DNA from: Iodobacter ciconiae | GTDB lineage: Bacteria; Pseudomonadota; Gammaproteobacteria; Burkholderiales; Chitinibacteraceae | Direction of reading: 5' to 3' | Assembly (NCBI RefSeq): GCF_003952345.1 | Contig: NZ_CP034433.1 | Span: forward strand, 992,001 to 1,056,000 | Length of the DNA stretch: 64,000 nucleotides | Shown here: one piece after another, positions 44,809 to 53,527 of the stretch | Layout: each line of letters starts with the position of its first letter | Position numbering within the stretch: the stretch's first letter is position 1 | Notes under the pieces: model-generated | Told to the model about the DNA's origin: nothing | Seen by the model: the letters and a program-made list of their open reading frames with translations, nothing else | Databases searched by the model: none | Program-made: the position numbers and the translations under genes

Positions 44809-45852
44809 TTAACGGCCTGATCGGCGCCCCGTTCTTGGGCTTTGTTTTTTAGGTTGATTACTTTGATCTTTAGGATCTTTTTTATCTTTCGAGTCATCTT
44901 TTACCGCAACATCTTCCGGGTAACGGAATAAAGACAAACGCCCACCGCTATTCACATTTTTTTTATCGAATTTAATCGGATGGCTGGCGTTTTTTATTTC
45001 TGCAGCTTTATCCAGAAGATTTCGATAGTTCTTAAACTGTTCTTCATCAATTGTATCACCCTGAAACTTAATCTCCACAATCGCAAAGATATTGTTCTTA
45101 TCGCAACGTTTCTTACGATATTCAGTAATCACTAAATCTGCACTGATACTCCCCCTGCGGTAAGGTGCAGGGTAAAACGGATTGATGTCACCATCTCGGC
45201 GTAAACGGGTAGGGCTAACTCCTGATAGTGGATGGTCTGCATACGCAGGCGCCGGGCCAAAGCAAACTTCACACTTCAAGGGGCTGCTCCATGCTAAAAC
45301 TTCATCAATAAATTCAAACATTAAATTGCTGGCGAGTTGTTTTAGGCGCACAACAATAAAGCTTTCTAAATCAACGCCAGCCAGCTCTTCAGCACTCAGT
45401 GCTAAGAGTTTTTCAAAAGCGACTCGTTTAGCCTTAGGTAAGTCTTTAAACTGAACACCTTTTTTCCTACGTAATTGCAATACAGGAATTTTATCTGCCT
45501 GTGTGCAAACCATACTGATGACTTGTCGAAAAGGAATTTTTTGCTGAATAGCAGCATTGATAACAGGGCTACCTGCTGCTCGTCCTTTTGCCTGTTTGGT
45601 ATTTTGTCCTTGAGGGTCTGCATTGGCAGCCGCCAATAAAATGGTAACCTCTTCTTTTTCTGATATTTTTTTATCTATCTCATTCTTTAGTGTTTCTATC
45701 TGTTTCTCTAACTCTTTTTTTGCTTGATCGATGCCCGTATTGTAATTTTTTAGTCCATCGTAAAATTCATTAATTAAATCATGCATTTCGTAAGCCGTAA
45801 CGGCGGCCGCAACAACTTTTATTATGCCGATAACTAATGGTGGTGCAGGCAT
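44809..45852 (-). CDS. Predicted type VI secretion effector with VRR-NUC nuclease domain
   Basis: A 347-residue protein. An N-terminal hydrophobic helix (PPLVIGIIKVVAAAVTAYEM) and a coiled coil (about 43-68) are followed by a PD-(D/E)xK nuclease core of the VRR-NUC family: GVSPTRLRRDGDINPF, Asp239 in SADLVI and Glu260-x-Lys262 in VEIKFQGDTIDEEQFKNY. VRR-NUC effectors delivered by type VI systems (TseV-type) damage DNA in rival cells. The C-terminus is a basic, disordered KDKKDPKDQ-like tail that could bind DNA. The start lies one base after the vgrG stop with AAGGAG inside the end of vgrG, so translation is coupled. Confidence 0.8.
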   Translation of the reverse strand: MPAPPLVIGIIKVVAAAVTAYEMHDLINEFYDGLKNYNTGIDQAKKELEKQIETLKNEIDKKISEKEEVTILLAAANADPQGQNTKQAKGRAAGSPVINAAIQQKIPFRQVISMVCTQADKIPVLQLRRKKGVQFKDLPKAKRVAFEKLLALSAEELAGVDLESFIVVRLKQLASNLMFEFIDEVLAWSSPLKCEVCFGPAPAYADHPLSGVSPTRLRRDGDINPFYPAPYRRGSISADLVITEYRKKRCDKNNIFAIVEIKFQGDTIDEEQFKNYRNLLDKAAEIKNASHPIKFDKKNVNSGGRLSLFRYPEDVAVKDDSKDKKDPKDQSNQPKKQSPRTGRRSGR

Positions 45853-45853
45853 A

Positions 45854-48724
45854 TTATTTAATCTCCTTAAGTTTTGCTCTTGTTACTGCATTATCTAATT
45901 TGCTTTGCCATTTCTCTGTAATCCTTTCGCTTTCACGCATCACTGATTTAAATACTTTGATGGGCCTGGCTTCATCTGTATTTGTAAATTGCGTGCGGCC
46001 GCTGGCATCGGTCAGGCCTGAATCCAGTAGCTCGCCATCAACCCCGCGAACTTCATAGTTGTAATCCTCAAACGGCCTGTTATCCGTTTTAAAAAGCTGA
46101 TATTTAGCCGTATAAGGGCCTTTTGCCGGAGTATACGTCGGCATAACAGGCAAGGAATGATCTAATCTCGCTGGCCCGCCCCAATCATGGCTGCCGCCTT
46201 TAATACTCACCTTTCCCGGTGCATGCAGCTCGATCTTGCCATCTTTGATACGGATATAAGCGCCACCGGCGGTAAGCAGGATTTCCTGTTTGGCGTTAAA
46301 CAGGCCCTTGCCTTTGATGGCGGTGAATTTGGTGTTTTTATCGGCGGTGATTTCGATATCGTCGCTTTGCGCCTGCATTTGCAGCTGGCCTTTGGCGGCG
46401 ATCAGTTTTAACGCGACTTTATCTTTTACCCCGGCTACAAACAGGCTGATGTGCTCGCCCACGTTATGTATCCAGCGGCGGCCGGAGGTCTGGTTGCTGT
46501 CTCTTTGCGCGACCAGATCGAGGTTGGTGCCTGCAGCAATCGTCTGGCTTTGCGGGCTGGTGATGGCTACGCCATCCTCACCATGCAGCAGGATGATTTT
46601 TTGCTGGCCTGCCTGCTCTTTGGATTTGCTTTTGCCATCTTGATCGGTATTGCTGCCTGCCTCGAAGCTTTTACTGGCATGCACATGGTGGTGCAGATGG
46701 CCGATGCTGGCTTTGCCGCCGGGGCTGTTGTCGGGCTTGATGGTTTGTTCATCGTCGCCGGTTTCAATCGTATCGGCAAGTTGGTTGGTCGCTGTTTCAC
46801 CCAGGCTTTGGGCCAGTGCCAGGGCGGACTCCAGCTGGCTTTGCGCGGGGCTGTGGTCTAGCTGCTTGCCGCTGGCTCCACTCTTGGCTTCGGTGCTAAT
46901 CAGTAAGCCGCTGGCGCGAATGGCACCTTGTTTATCGGTGCGTAATTCAAAGCCTTCGCCACGTGGTTCACCTTTACCGTCGGTACGCGGGTGGATCAGA
47001 TAGCCAAGGTTGAGCTGGGTTTTACCGTGCTCGCTGGATAATTTGGTGCGAACTTCGCCCTTGGTATCATCAAACAGCAGCTCGCCGTATTGGCCACCTT
47101 CATGCTCTTTAGTTTTGATGCCGGATAACGTTTTATTGGCGGGCAAAGCGCCTGCGTCGCTAAAGGCTGGCACAGAATGGCTGCCGTTATGGACCACGCC
47201 AGTGACAATCGGGCGGTCGATGTCGCCTTCGATAAAATCAACTAACACTTCCTGACCGATGCGCGGGATGAACTGATGCCCAAAGCTTGCGCTTGCCGAT
47301 GGATAGGCCACGCGTATCCAGCAGGATGACTTGTCATCCATGTTTGCGCCAAACTCAGGGTGCTCAGCCGTACGCTGCCAGTGGAATTCTATTTTTATGC
47401 GCCCTTGCTCATCGGTGTGGACTTCTGATCCGGCAGGGCCGACGACGGTGGCAGTTTGCACGCCAAAGCTTTTAGGTTTGCTCAGCGCTTCATGGGCAAA
47501 GATAGGGGTGAGCGGCTGGCCGCGTCTTTGGGCGGTGAAATCGGCTTGATAAGGAAGGGTATTTGCGGCTAAAGCCGCTCCTGCGAGTAAGCCGGGGGCG
47601 ACCAGGCTAAGTTGCTGGGTAAGATCCGCTGGAAGGTTATTGTTTGCGGTAAATTTCAGCTCGGTAACGGCAAATTCACGCTGCTCGGCGCTATCCCATT
47701 CATGTGCGGGATGATCTTCCAGGCGGAACCACTGCCCGGCCTGCAGGCTACGTAAAGTACCAGAGCCGCTAAAGGATTTCTTTTGCGCGTCCATTGCCTG
47801 CTGACGCAATTGTGCGTAGTGGCTTAAGCCTTCCGCGTCGCTGGCGTAATAAAGGGCCTGCGGGTCGTAATCTTCAAAACTTACTTGTAGCTGCTGGCCG
47901 CCATCGCCCTGATCGATACTACTTTCATCAAAGCTTTCGTTAGTTCTAGTGGCTTTGTAATCAAAGCTGGCAAGCGATATACTGCTGCTGCCGATTTGCC
48001 GCTGACTCTGCCATTCAGTCAGACTATCGCTCTCTTCCGTGGCGTCAGCTCTGTGAAATCTAACAAATGGATCTGCCGCTTCCGCAATTGCAAAAGCATC
48101 ATCAAATACGAGCAACTGAACCTGAGGGCTATCGCCCGGCAAATGATTAAATAACCAGGCTAAGCCTTCCTCGGCTAATAATCGTGTCAGAAAGTCGAAA
48201 TCGGATTCGCGGTATTGTAAGCAATAGGATCGCGGTGAATGCGTGCCGGAGAGTTTGAAATCCAGCATTTGCACCGAGGCAAACACCGGATTTTTGTCCT
48301 GATGCTCAGCCAGTACCTGCTTCACAATATCGGGGACGGATAAATCCTGGAACACCCGGGAAGTGCGGCGGTATCTAAGCAAAGCAAAAGGCGGCTCTAC
48401 TGTCAGCGCGTACTTTGCAAAGCCGCCATCGGAGCCTAGTAATTGCGCCTGGCTAATGACCCCGCAACGCTCAATCGCCTCGCCATCAGCATTTTCAATA
48501 GATAGAACGACTGGCAAACCCAGTAGCGATTTAAGCTCTAAAGCACTATCGGGGGATAAGCAATCGATCTGGTAGCGGTATGCCTGATTGATGCCCTCGC
48601 TGCCTGTTACGCGCTGGGGCAATAACTGCTCACCCCATATTGCACCATCGCCTAATTGCAGAGAGATAAGGCGCTGATTCTGATTAAAGGCAGCGGCAAA
48701 AGAAGCAAGGAGATCAAATGTCAT
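45854..48724 (-). CDS. vgrG: Type VI secretion spike protein VgrG
   Basis: The trimeric spike tip that carries effectors, 956 residues. The phage gp27-like region (YRYQIDCLSPDSALELKSLL, SYCLQYRESDFDFLTRLLAEEGLAWLF) covers about 1-400. The gp5 OB-fold follows near 424-500 (VGPAGSEVHTDEQGRIKIEF, CWIRVAYPSASASFG), and DUF2345 (KASIGHLHHHVH to IELHAPGKV) lies at about 690-860. A final 90-residue transthyretin-like extension (from about 867, PYTAKYQLFKTDNRP; GLTDASGRTQF) is the usual effector-docking part. No tss, hcp, PAAR or adaptor gene is present here, so it is an orphan vgrG island using machinery encoded elsewhere. Confidence 0.95.
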   Translation of the reverse strand: MTFDLLASFAAAFNQNQRLISLQLGDGAIWGEQLLPQRVTGSEGINQAYRYQIDCLSPDSALELKSLLGLPVVLSIENADGEAIERCGVISQAQLLGSDGGFAKYALTVEPPFALLRYRRTSRVFQDLSVPDIVKQVLAEHQDKNPVFASVQMLDFKLSGTHSPRSYCLQYRESDFDFLTRLLAEEGLAWLFNHLPGDSPQVQLLVFDDAFAIAEAADPFVRFHRADATEESDSLTEWQSQRQIGSSSISLASFDYKATRTNESFDESSIDQGDGGQQLQVSFEDYDPQALYYASDAEGLSHYAQLRQQAMDAQKKSFSGSGTLRSLQAGQWFRLEDHPAHEWDSAEQREFAVTELKFTANNNLPADLTQQLSLVAPGLLAGAALAANTLPYQADFTAQRRGQPLTPIFAHEALSKPKSFGVQTATVVGPAGSEVHTDEQGRIKIEFHWQRTAEHPEFGANMDDKSSCWIRVAYPSASASFGHQFIPRIGQEVLVDFIEGDIDRPIVTGVVHNGSHSVPAFSDAGALPANKTLSGIKTKEHEGGQYGELLFDDTKGEVRTKLSSEHGKTQLNLGYLIHPRTDGKGEPRGEGFELRTDKQGAIRASGLLISTEAKSGASGKQLDHSPAQSQLESALALAQSLGETATNQLADTIETGDDEQTIKPDNSPGGKASIGHLHHHVHASKSFEAGSNTDQDGKSKSKEQAGQQKIILLHGEDGVAITSPQSQTIAAGTNLDLVAQRDSNQTSGRRWIHNVGEHISLFVAGVKDKVALKLIAAKGQLQMQAQSDDIEITADKNTKFTAIKGKGLFNAKQEILLTAGGAYIRIKDGKIELHAPGKVSIKGGSHDWGGPARLDHSLPVMPTYTPAKGPYTAKYQLFKTDNRPFEDYNYEVRGVDGELLDSGLTDASGRTQFTNTDEARPIKVFKSVMRESERITEKWQSKLDNAVTRAKLKEIK

Positions 48725-48761
48725 AAAAAAGCCAAGGACTTACACGAAGGAGGTATATTAC

Positions 48762-48794
48762 ATGAAGCTTTGCATTGCCTGTTCTAGGTTTTAA
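48762..48794 (+). CDS. Possible 10-residue peptide ORF with a consensus ribosome site
   Basis: ATG at 48762 is preceded by AAGGAGGT at 48748-48755, a full match to the anti-Shine-Dalgarno core, with about 6-7 bases spacing. It reads MKLCIACSRF and then stops with TAA. It lies in the 319-base gap between divergent vgrG and the cytochrome gene, which otherwise holds nothing I can name. It could be a leader peptide, a gene relic or chance. Confidence 0.25.
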   Translation: MKLCIACSRF

Positions 48795-49043
48795 GTAGTT
48801 GTAGGGTGTGATTATGAACAAAAAAATATTTGTAAGGTGAATGCTGTAAGTAGAAAACGTAGAACAGTTTTTGGTAAAAAAGGTGTGGTTTTTTGAAAAA
48901 AGGTTTGAGCAATTTTCGCAGGAGTAGTTTTAGCCGCGAAAGCTCGCCGCTCAAAGCTATTTGTGGTTAAAGCGCTTTCTGCGCTACTTAAGCAGGCCAA
49001 ATTGAGTATCATGCCCCCTTTTGCTACTGATAAATTGGCAGCC

Positions 49044-49475
49044 ATGCGACGATTTACATTGGTTTTACTCATGCTGCTGGCTTTAACGGCTTGCCAGCGC
49101 AGCGATCCTGATTCGCCGGTTTCCCTTAGAAAAGCCACTTTCAAGGAAATGCTGAAGTCGCGCGAGGCGATCAATGGCATGCTGACAGGGACTAAGCCTT
49201 ATAAAGCGGATATCGTGTTGCAGGAGGCGATTAAGTTGCAAGAAAAATCTGTGAAGCCCTGGGTCTATTTTGCCGAGTTTGCAGTGAATCATCAGTCTGA
49301 TGCCAGGCAAAAAGCTGATGCTGCCGATTTTCATGCTGCTGCAAATAATATGGAGCAACAAAGTGCCGCTCTGAAAGATGCAGCACAATCGGGGCAGCAA
49401 GATCGTATCCGTGCTACTTACAAAAGAGTAGAGGACGCCTGCATCCACTGTCATCAGCAGTTCAGGCCAGGCTAG
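49044..49475 (+). CDS. c-type cytochrome lipoprotein
   Basis: A 143-residue protein with a lipoprotein signal (MRRFTLVLLMLLALTACQRS; lipobox LTAC) and a single heme site CIHCH near the C-terminus after a helical body, the layout of the cytochrome c'/cytochrome b562-like four-helix family. It would be anchored in a membrane facing the periplasm. Its electron partner is unknown. A longer frame opens at 48963, but the lipobox places the start at 49044. Its TAG stop overlaps the stop of the converging FemAB-like gene in a shared CTAG. Confidence 0.8.
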   Translation: MRRFTLVLLMLLALTACQRSDPDSPVSLRKATFKEMLKSREAINGMLTGTKPYKADIVLQEAIKLQEKSVKPWVYFAEFAVNHQSDARQKADAADFHAAANNMEQQSAALKDAAQSGQQDRIRATYKRVEDACIHCHQQFRPG

Positions 49476-50620
49476 TTATTCACGGCAGGCTTGTCTGGTT
49501 TAAAGGGTTTGTGTTGCTCCAGCTCGTTTTGCCAGCTGGCTACGGCCAGACGCTCCTGTATTAAATGCTGGTCAACTGCATCACTAAAGCCGGGGTGGGC
49601 CAGCCAGTGCGCTGATTGAGTGGTGACGGGTACAAAGCCCCGTGCCAGTTTGTGTGCTCCCTGTGCTCCGCCTTCAAAAGCATCCAGGCCCGCCTCCAGC
49701 GCAAACTCGATTCCCTGATAAAAACACAGCTCAAAATGCAGATTGGCTACGTAGCCGGCTGGCCCCCATACTGCGCCCCAATAGCGGCCATAGAGGCGAT
49801 CCGGCCCGATTATATTGAGCGCTGCAGCAATGGGCTGGCCGCCCTGATAGGCCAGAACCAGCAGGCAGGCTTGTGGCATGGCGCTGGCAATTTGTAAAAA
49901 GAACGCCAGGCTCAAATAGGGCCTGGAGCGGTGCTCCAGATAGGTATTGCTGTAGCAGGAATAGAAAAATGCCCAGTCCGCTTCGCTGATTTCGCTGCCG
50001 CGTTTACGGATGATGGTGACGCCAGCATCGCTGACTTTGCGCCGCTCCTGCCGCAATTTTTTACGTTTATCCCGGGTTAAGGCATCATTGAAATCGCTGT
50101 AATCGCGCCAATCCCCGCGTAGCCAGTGAAACTGCACATCATGGCGGCTAAGCAGGCCGGCATTTTGTGCCAGGGCAGGCTCTGTGCCTTGCGAAAATAA
50201 AAGATGAAATGATGAATCGCCGGATTCTTGAGCAAGAGCAACAGCTGCAGCCAGTAAGCTTTGGCGGGTGGTATCTGTTTTAGCCAGTAATCTTGGCCCG
50301 GCGACGGGTGTAAAGGGAATTGCACTAATTAATTTTGGATAGTAATCCAGTCCGTGGCGCTGGTAGGCCTCGGCCCAGGCCCAGTCAAATACATATTCGC
50401 CACAGGAGTGTGTTTTTCGATAGAGCGGCATCGCACCAATGAGCTGCTGATCCGCATCTCTCATGGCTAAATGGCAGGGGGTCCAGCCGCTGTGCTCGCT
50501 CACGGCTCCGGTGTTTTCAAGTGCAGCAAGAAAAGCATGACTAATAAAGGGCTGAGTGCCTGCGAGTGCATCCCAGCCTGCTGCAGCAATGTCATTAATA
50601 TGCGAGTGAAGGCTGATCAT
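49472..50620 (-). CDS. FemAB-like GNAT-fold acyltransferase (PF04339)
   Basis: A 382-residue cytosolic protein of the peptidoglycan-biosynthesis/recognition FemAB-like family (DUF482), fold-related to N-acetyltransferases. Typical segments are PFISHAFLAALENTGAVSEHSGW, AMPLYRKTHSCGEYVFDWAWAEAYQRHGLDYYPKL-type and DRLYGRYWGAVW, with HFELCFYQGIEFALE. The substrate is unknown, and a role in cell-wall modification is only inferred from fold. It converges with the cytochrome gene. Confidence 0.85.
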   Translation of the reverse strand: MISLHSHINDIAAAGWDALAGTQPFISHAFLAALENTGAVSEHSGWTPCHLAMRDADQQLIGAMPLYRKTHSCGEYVFDWAWAEAYQRHGLDYYPKLISAIPFTPVAGPRLLAKTDTTRQSLLAAAVALAQESGDSSFHLLFSQGTEPALAQNAGLLSRHDVQFHWLRGDWRDYSDFNDALTRDKRKKLRQERRKVSDAGVTIIRKRGSEISEADWAFFYSCYSNTYLEHRSRPYLSLAFFLQIASAMPQACLLVLAYQGGQPIAAALNIIGPDRLYGRYWGAVWGPAGYVANLHFELCFYQGIEFALEAGLDAFEGGAQGAHKLARGFVPVTTQSAHWLAHPGFSDAVDQHLIQERLAVASWQNELEQHKPFKPDKPAVNN

Positions 50621-50777
50621 GCATTTCCATTCAGTTTACGGGTTGCCAGGTGTGGACAATGATTAACGACTTTTTATAACTTAAAATCATGCAGGTATTA
50701 CGGTGTTGTAGTGAAAGATGGTGTTTTTATTCTGTATTGCTAGGGTAAGCTTTGTTATTAGTTTGGAGGTGCAAAAG

Positions 50778-51830
50778 ATGCAAAATAATTTAGCAGTGGG
50801 CCTGGTCGGGTTTGGCTATGCGGGGCAAACTTTTCATGCGCCTTTGATTGCTGCCACGGCCGGTCTGGATTTACGCTTTGTGGCATCCAGCCAGCCCCAG
50901 TTAGTGACGGATCGATACCCGGATACTGGCGTGTTGTTTAATGCAATGATGCTGATTAATCAGCCGGATATTGATTTGGTGGTGCTGGCTACGCCCAATG
51001 CCAGCCACTATCCGCTGGCTTGTGAGGCTCTGGATGCGGGTAAGCATGTGGTGGTGGATAAGCCATTTACTTTAACGCTGGCGCAGGCTAAAGAGCTGGC
51101 GCTGCGGGCACAGGTATCGGGGAAGGTGTTATCTATTTTTCATAATCGCCGCTGGGATGCTGATTTTTTAGGCGTAAAAGCACTGCTGGCCAGCGGCCGG
51201 CTTGGCGAGATTGCCCAGTTTGAAAGCCAGTTTGATCGCTATCGCCCGCAAACCAGAGACCGCTGGCGGGAAAGAGCCGAGCCGGGCGGCGGGCTGTGGT
51301 TTGATCTTGGACCACACTTGGTTGACCAGGCTTTACAGCTGTTTGGCCCTCCTCTGGCGGTGTTTGCCGATTTGCAAAAACGTCGTGCCGGGGCGCAGGC
51401 TGTTGATGATTTTCATGTTTTATTACGCTACCCAACGATGCGGGTAAAGTTATCAGGCAGTTGCCTGGTTAGTGGTGGTGTGCCGCGTTATGTATTGCAT
51501 GGCAGCCTGGCCAGTTTTGAAAAATATGGTCTGGATGTGCAAGAGGCGCAGATGAAAGCAGGGCTGTTGCCGGGCTCTGCCGGATTTGGCCTTGATCCGC
51601 TGCCGGGCTATTTGCATCACAGTGTGAATGATCAAACCCGTAGCGAAGAGATTGCCATGCCATTGGGGCACTATATGTCCTATTATGCGGGCGTTCGTGA
51701 TGCGGTGCTGGGCTTGGGTAAAAACCCGGTAACAGCGCAAGAGGGCGTACTGATTATGCAGCTGCTGGAAGCGGCTCAACAGAGTGCTGAAACGGGTGCC
51801 TGGGTAATAATGGAGGCTTTGTGTGAATAA
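50778..51830 (+). CDS. Gfo/Idh/MocA-family NAD(P)-dependent oxidoreductase
   Basis: A 350-residue oxidoreductase. The N-terminal Rossmann motif is GLVGFGYAGQTFHAPLI, followed by VVLATPNASHY, the conserved EKP-type DKPFTLT, and the C-terminal GLWFDLGPHLVDQAL, where the catalytic histidine lies. It resembles YdgJ-type enzymes acting on sugars or polyols; the substrate is unknown. The frame opens at 50718, but ATG 50778 follows GGAGGTG. It overlaps creA by 8 bases, an operon of two. Confidence 0.9.
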   Translation: MQNNLAVGLVGFGYAGQTFHAPLIAATAGLDLRFVASSQPQLVTDRYPDTGVLFNAMMLINQPDIDLVVLATPNASHYPLACEALDAGKHVVVDKPFTLTLAQAKELALRAQVSGKVLSIFHNRRWDADFLGVKALLASGRLGEIAQFESQFDRYRPQTRDRWRERAEPGGGLWFDLGPHLVDQALQLFGPPLAVFADLQKRRAGAQAVDDFHVLLRYPTMRVKLSGSCLVSGGVPRYVLHGSLASFEKYGLDVQEAQMKAGLLPGSAGFGLDPLPGYLHHSVNDQTRSEEIAMPLGHYMSYYAGVRDAVLGLGKNPVTAQEGVLIMQLLEAAQQSAETGAWVIMEALCE

Positions 51831-52287
51831 ATGGATGTGGTGTTGTTTGGGTTTAGCCATCAGCAGCCTGAGCCTGGCCGAAGAAATCGGCTCGGTAACA
51901 ACGGCATTTAAGCTGATTGGTCGTAATCATCGTGTGCAAGTCGATGCCTATGATGACCCTAAAGTAGGGGGCGTGACCTGTTATATGTCACGTGCTAAAA
52001 CCGGCGGTGTAAAGGGCTCGCTTGGCCTGGCCGAAGATAAGGCCGAGTTTTCGATCGCTTGCCGCCAGATTGGCAAGCTGGTGTTTAAAAAGCCTTTGGC
52101 CCAGCAGGAAGAAGTGTTTTCGGAATCCGCTTCCTTGTTTTTTAAATCGGTGCAGGTGGTGCGCATGGTAGATGTGAAGCGTAATGCGCTGGTTTATCTG
52201 ACGTATTCGGATAAATTAATCGATGGTAGTCCGCAAAATAGTGTGACGGCCGTGTCGGCGGGGGATGTGAAAATTCCGGTAAAGTAA
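51823..52287 (+). CDS. creA: CreA family protein
   Basis: A 154-residue exported protein of the CreA family with unknown function. A signal peptide (MNKWMWCCLGLAISSLSLA) precedes the conserved GSVTTAFKLIGRNHRVQVDAYDDPKV, VTCYMSRAKTGG and FKSVQVVRMVD. The start is GTG at 51823 inside the end of the preceding gene, after ATGGAGG. Confidence 0.9.
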   Translation: MNKWMWCCLGLAISSLSLAEEIGSVTTAFKLIGRNHRVQVDAYDDPKVGGVTCYMSRAKTGGVKGSLGLAEDKAEFSIACRQIGKLVFKKPLAQQEEVFSESASLFFKSVQVVRMVDVKRNALVYLTYSDKLIDGSPQNSVTAVSAGDVKIPVK

Positions 52288-52296
52288 AAATTAAAG

Positions 52297-52319
52297 CGCG
52301 GCGTGGCCGCGTTTTTTTT
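52297..52319 (+). terminator. Terminator after creA
   Basis: CGCGGC (52297-52302)/GCCGCG (52306-52311) with a GTG loop and eight T's. Confidence 0.92.
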
Positions 52320-52344
52320 GAGTTATTTTTGCAAAAAATTAAAA

Positions 52345-52427
52345 TTTTTCGAGCGTGAAACGAAAGTTAGTAAGCTGTAGCGCTTTCGATTGAGTTTCGT
52401 TGTCCCTGCTGTTGATTGGCGTATGCT
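52345..52427 (+). promoter_or_regulatory. Candidate AgaR operator and promoter region of the aga operon
   Basis: Read on the minus strand, 52356-52369 gives TAACTTTCGTTTCA, matching the first part of the AgaR site (W R M M TTTC R TTTY R) as I recall it from E. coli. On the plus strand, TTTCG recurs at 52384 and 52395, 11 bases apart. TTGTCC (52400-52405) with TATGCT (52422-52427), 16-base spacer, is a possible promoter overlapped by these sites, which would allow repression. The 434-base gap between creA and agaR has no gene; the leader after this promoter would be nearly 290 bases. Confidence 0.4.
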
Positions 52428-52585
52428 ATATGGGTTTTATACGTAGTATTGCTTCATTTTTTATTCTGATATGAATCTAATGATCGATAATTAACGTTAT
52501 ATCTGGCTTGTTATCTTTTGTACGACTCTATTTTTTTGTATTAATTCTACATTTAGCTGTTTTTCTCCGCTCTCAACTCTGCCTG

Positions 52586-52617
52586 AAGTCGAAAAATATC
52601 CTGTTTTAAGTCGAAAA
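52586..52617 (+). promoter_or_regulatory. Paired direct repeats upstream of agaR
   Basis: AAGTCGAAAA occurs at 52586-52595 and 52608-52617, exactly 22 bases (two DNA turns) apart; the reverse strand reads TTTTCGACTT. This spacing suits binding by a dimeric regulator, possibly AgaR itself. Confidence 0.4.
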
Positions 52618-52721
52618 TTAATACGTTGACACTCTTTGCTTTGTAGGAATAGATTCGAGTCACTTCCTTGTTGTTTGTAGCTTTTTTTACAAATAGTGAG
52701 TGAATTGATGCAGAGGTTATC

Positions 52722-53504
52722 ATGCCCAATAGTCATTTAAAAAACATGCATAAACGGCATGAAAAAATCGTTGATTTATTGCGCCAGCATGAAATTTGCA
52801 ATGTCAGTGTTTTAGCCCAGGAATTAGGTGTTTCTACCGTCACCATCCGGCATGATTTAGATAAATTGGAGCAAAGCGGTTGTATTCGCCGCTCTTATGG
52901 CCGGGCCACGCTTTCGCAAAATTTTTCTTTCGAATTGGAGTTCAGAGAAAAAGAAAATATCCGCTCGGAATCAAAGCAATTAATTGCCCGCAGGGCAGCA
53001 GATTTAGTTGAAGATGGTGATTCAATTATTGTGGATTCAGGCTCTACCGTTGCTTTATTAGCCCGCTATATTTCCAGCAATAAAAAAATCACTTTAATGA
53101 CCAATGCACTTAATTTAGCCAGCGAATTAGTGGCTGACCCGCGTTTTACCGTGATGATGACAGGTGGCACTTTGCGTGCTGATTCTTATTCCCTCTGCGG
53201 GCCGGAAGCGGAGCAGGCCGTTAAATTACATCACTTTAATAAATTATTTATTGGTGCGGATGGCATTGATTTATTAGCAGGGGTGAGCACAACCAATGCG
53301 CAGGATGCGCAATTGAACCGCGCCATGCTGGCCGTTTGCGATCAGATTATTTTATTGGCCGATTCCAGCAAATTTGGCAGGCGAAGTTTTTGTGTTATTT
53401 GCAAAATGCATCAGGTGGATATTCTGGTAACAGATAGCGGTATCAGTGATGAAAACCGCCAGTTATTAATACAAATGGGTGTGACCGTAATTATAGCGGA
53501 ATAA
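52722..53504 (+). CDS. agaR: DeoR/GlpR-family transcriptional repressor AgaR
   Basis: A 260-residue DeoR-type regulator. The winged helix-turn-helix is at about residues 8-60 (RHEKIVDLLRQHEICNVSVL, LGVSTVTIRHDLDKLEQSG). The DeoR sensor domain follows (DGDSIIVDSGSTVALLARYI, LFIGADGID). Family members bind sugar phosphates that relieve repression. Its place at the head of the galactosamine genes identifies it as AgaR. SD AGAGG precedes ATG 52722. Confidence 0.9.
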   Translation: MPNSHLKNMHKRHEKIVDLLRQHEICNVSVLAQELGVSTVTIRHDLDKLEQSGCIRRSYGRATLSQNFSFELEFREKENIRSESKQLIARRAADLVEDGDSIIVDSGSTVALLARYISSNKKITLMTNALNLASELVADPRFTVMMTGGTLRADSYSLCGPEAEQAVKLHHFNKLFIGADGIDLLAGVSTTNAQDAQLNRAMLAVCDQIILLADSSKFGRRSFCVICKMHQVDILVTDSGISDENRQLLIQMGVTVIIAE

Positions 53505-53527
53505 AGTTTTTTAAAGGAGCAGCCTTT

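Noticed and set aside
46290..47003. Several plus-strand frames of about 117-136 residues opposite vgrG
   Set aside because: They arise from the codon bias of vgrG on the minus strand; sequences are Ala/Leu/Cys-rich without motifs.
52497..52736. A 79-residue minus-strand frame upstream of agaR
   Set aside because: Composition is not protein-like, no ribosome site, and it overlaps the agaR start and the candidate operator repeats.
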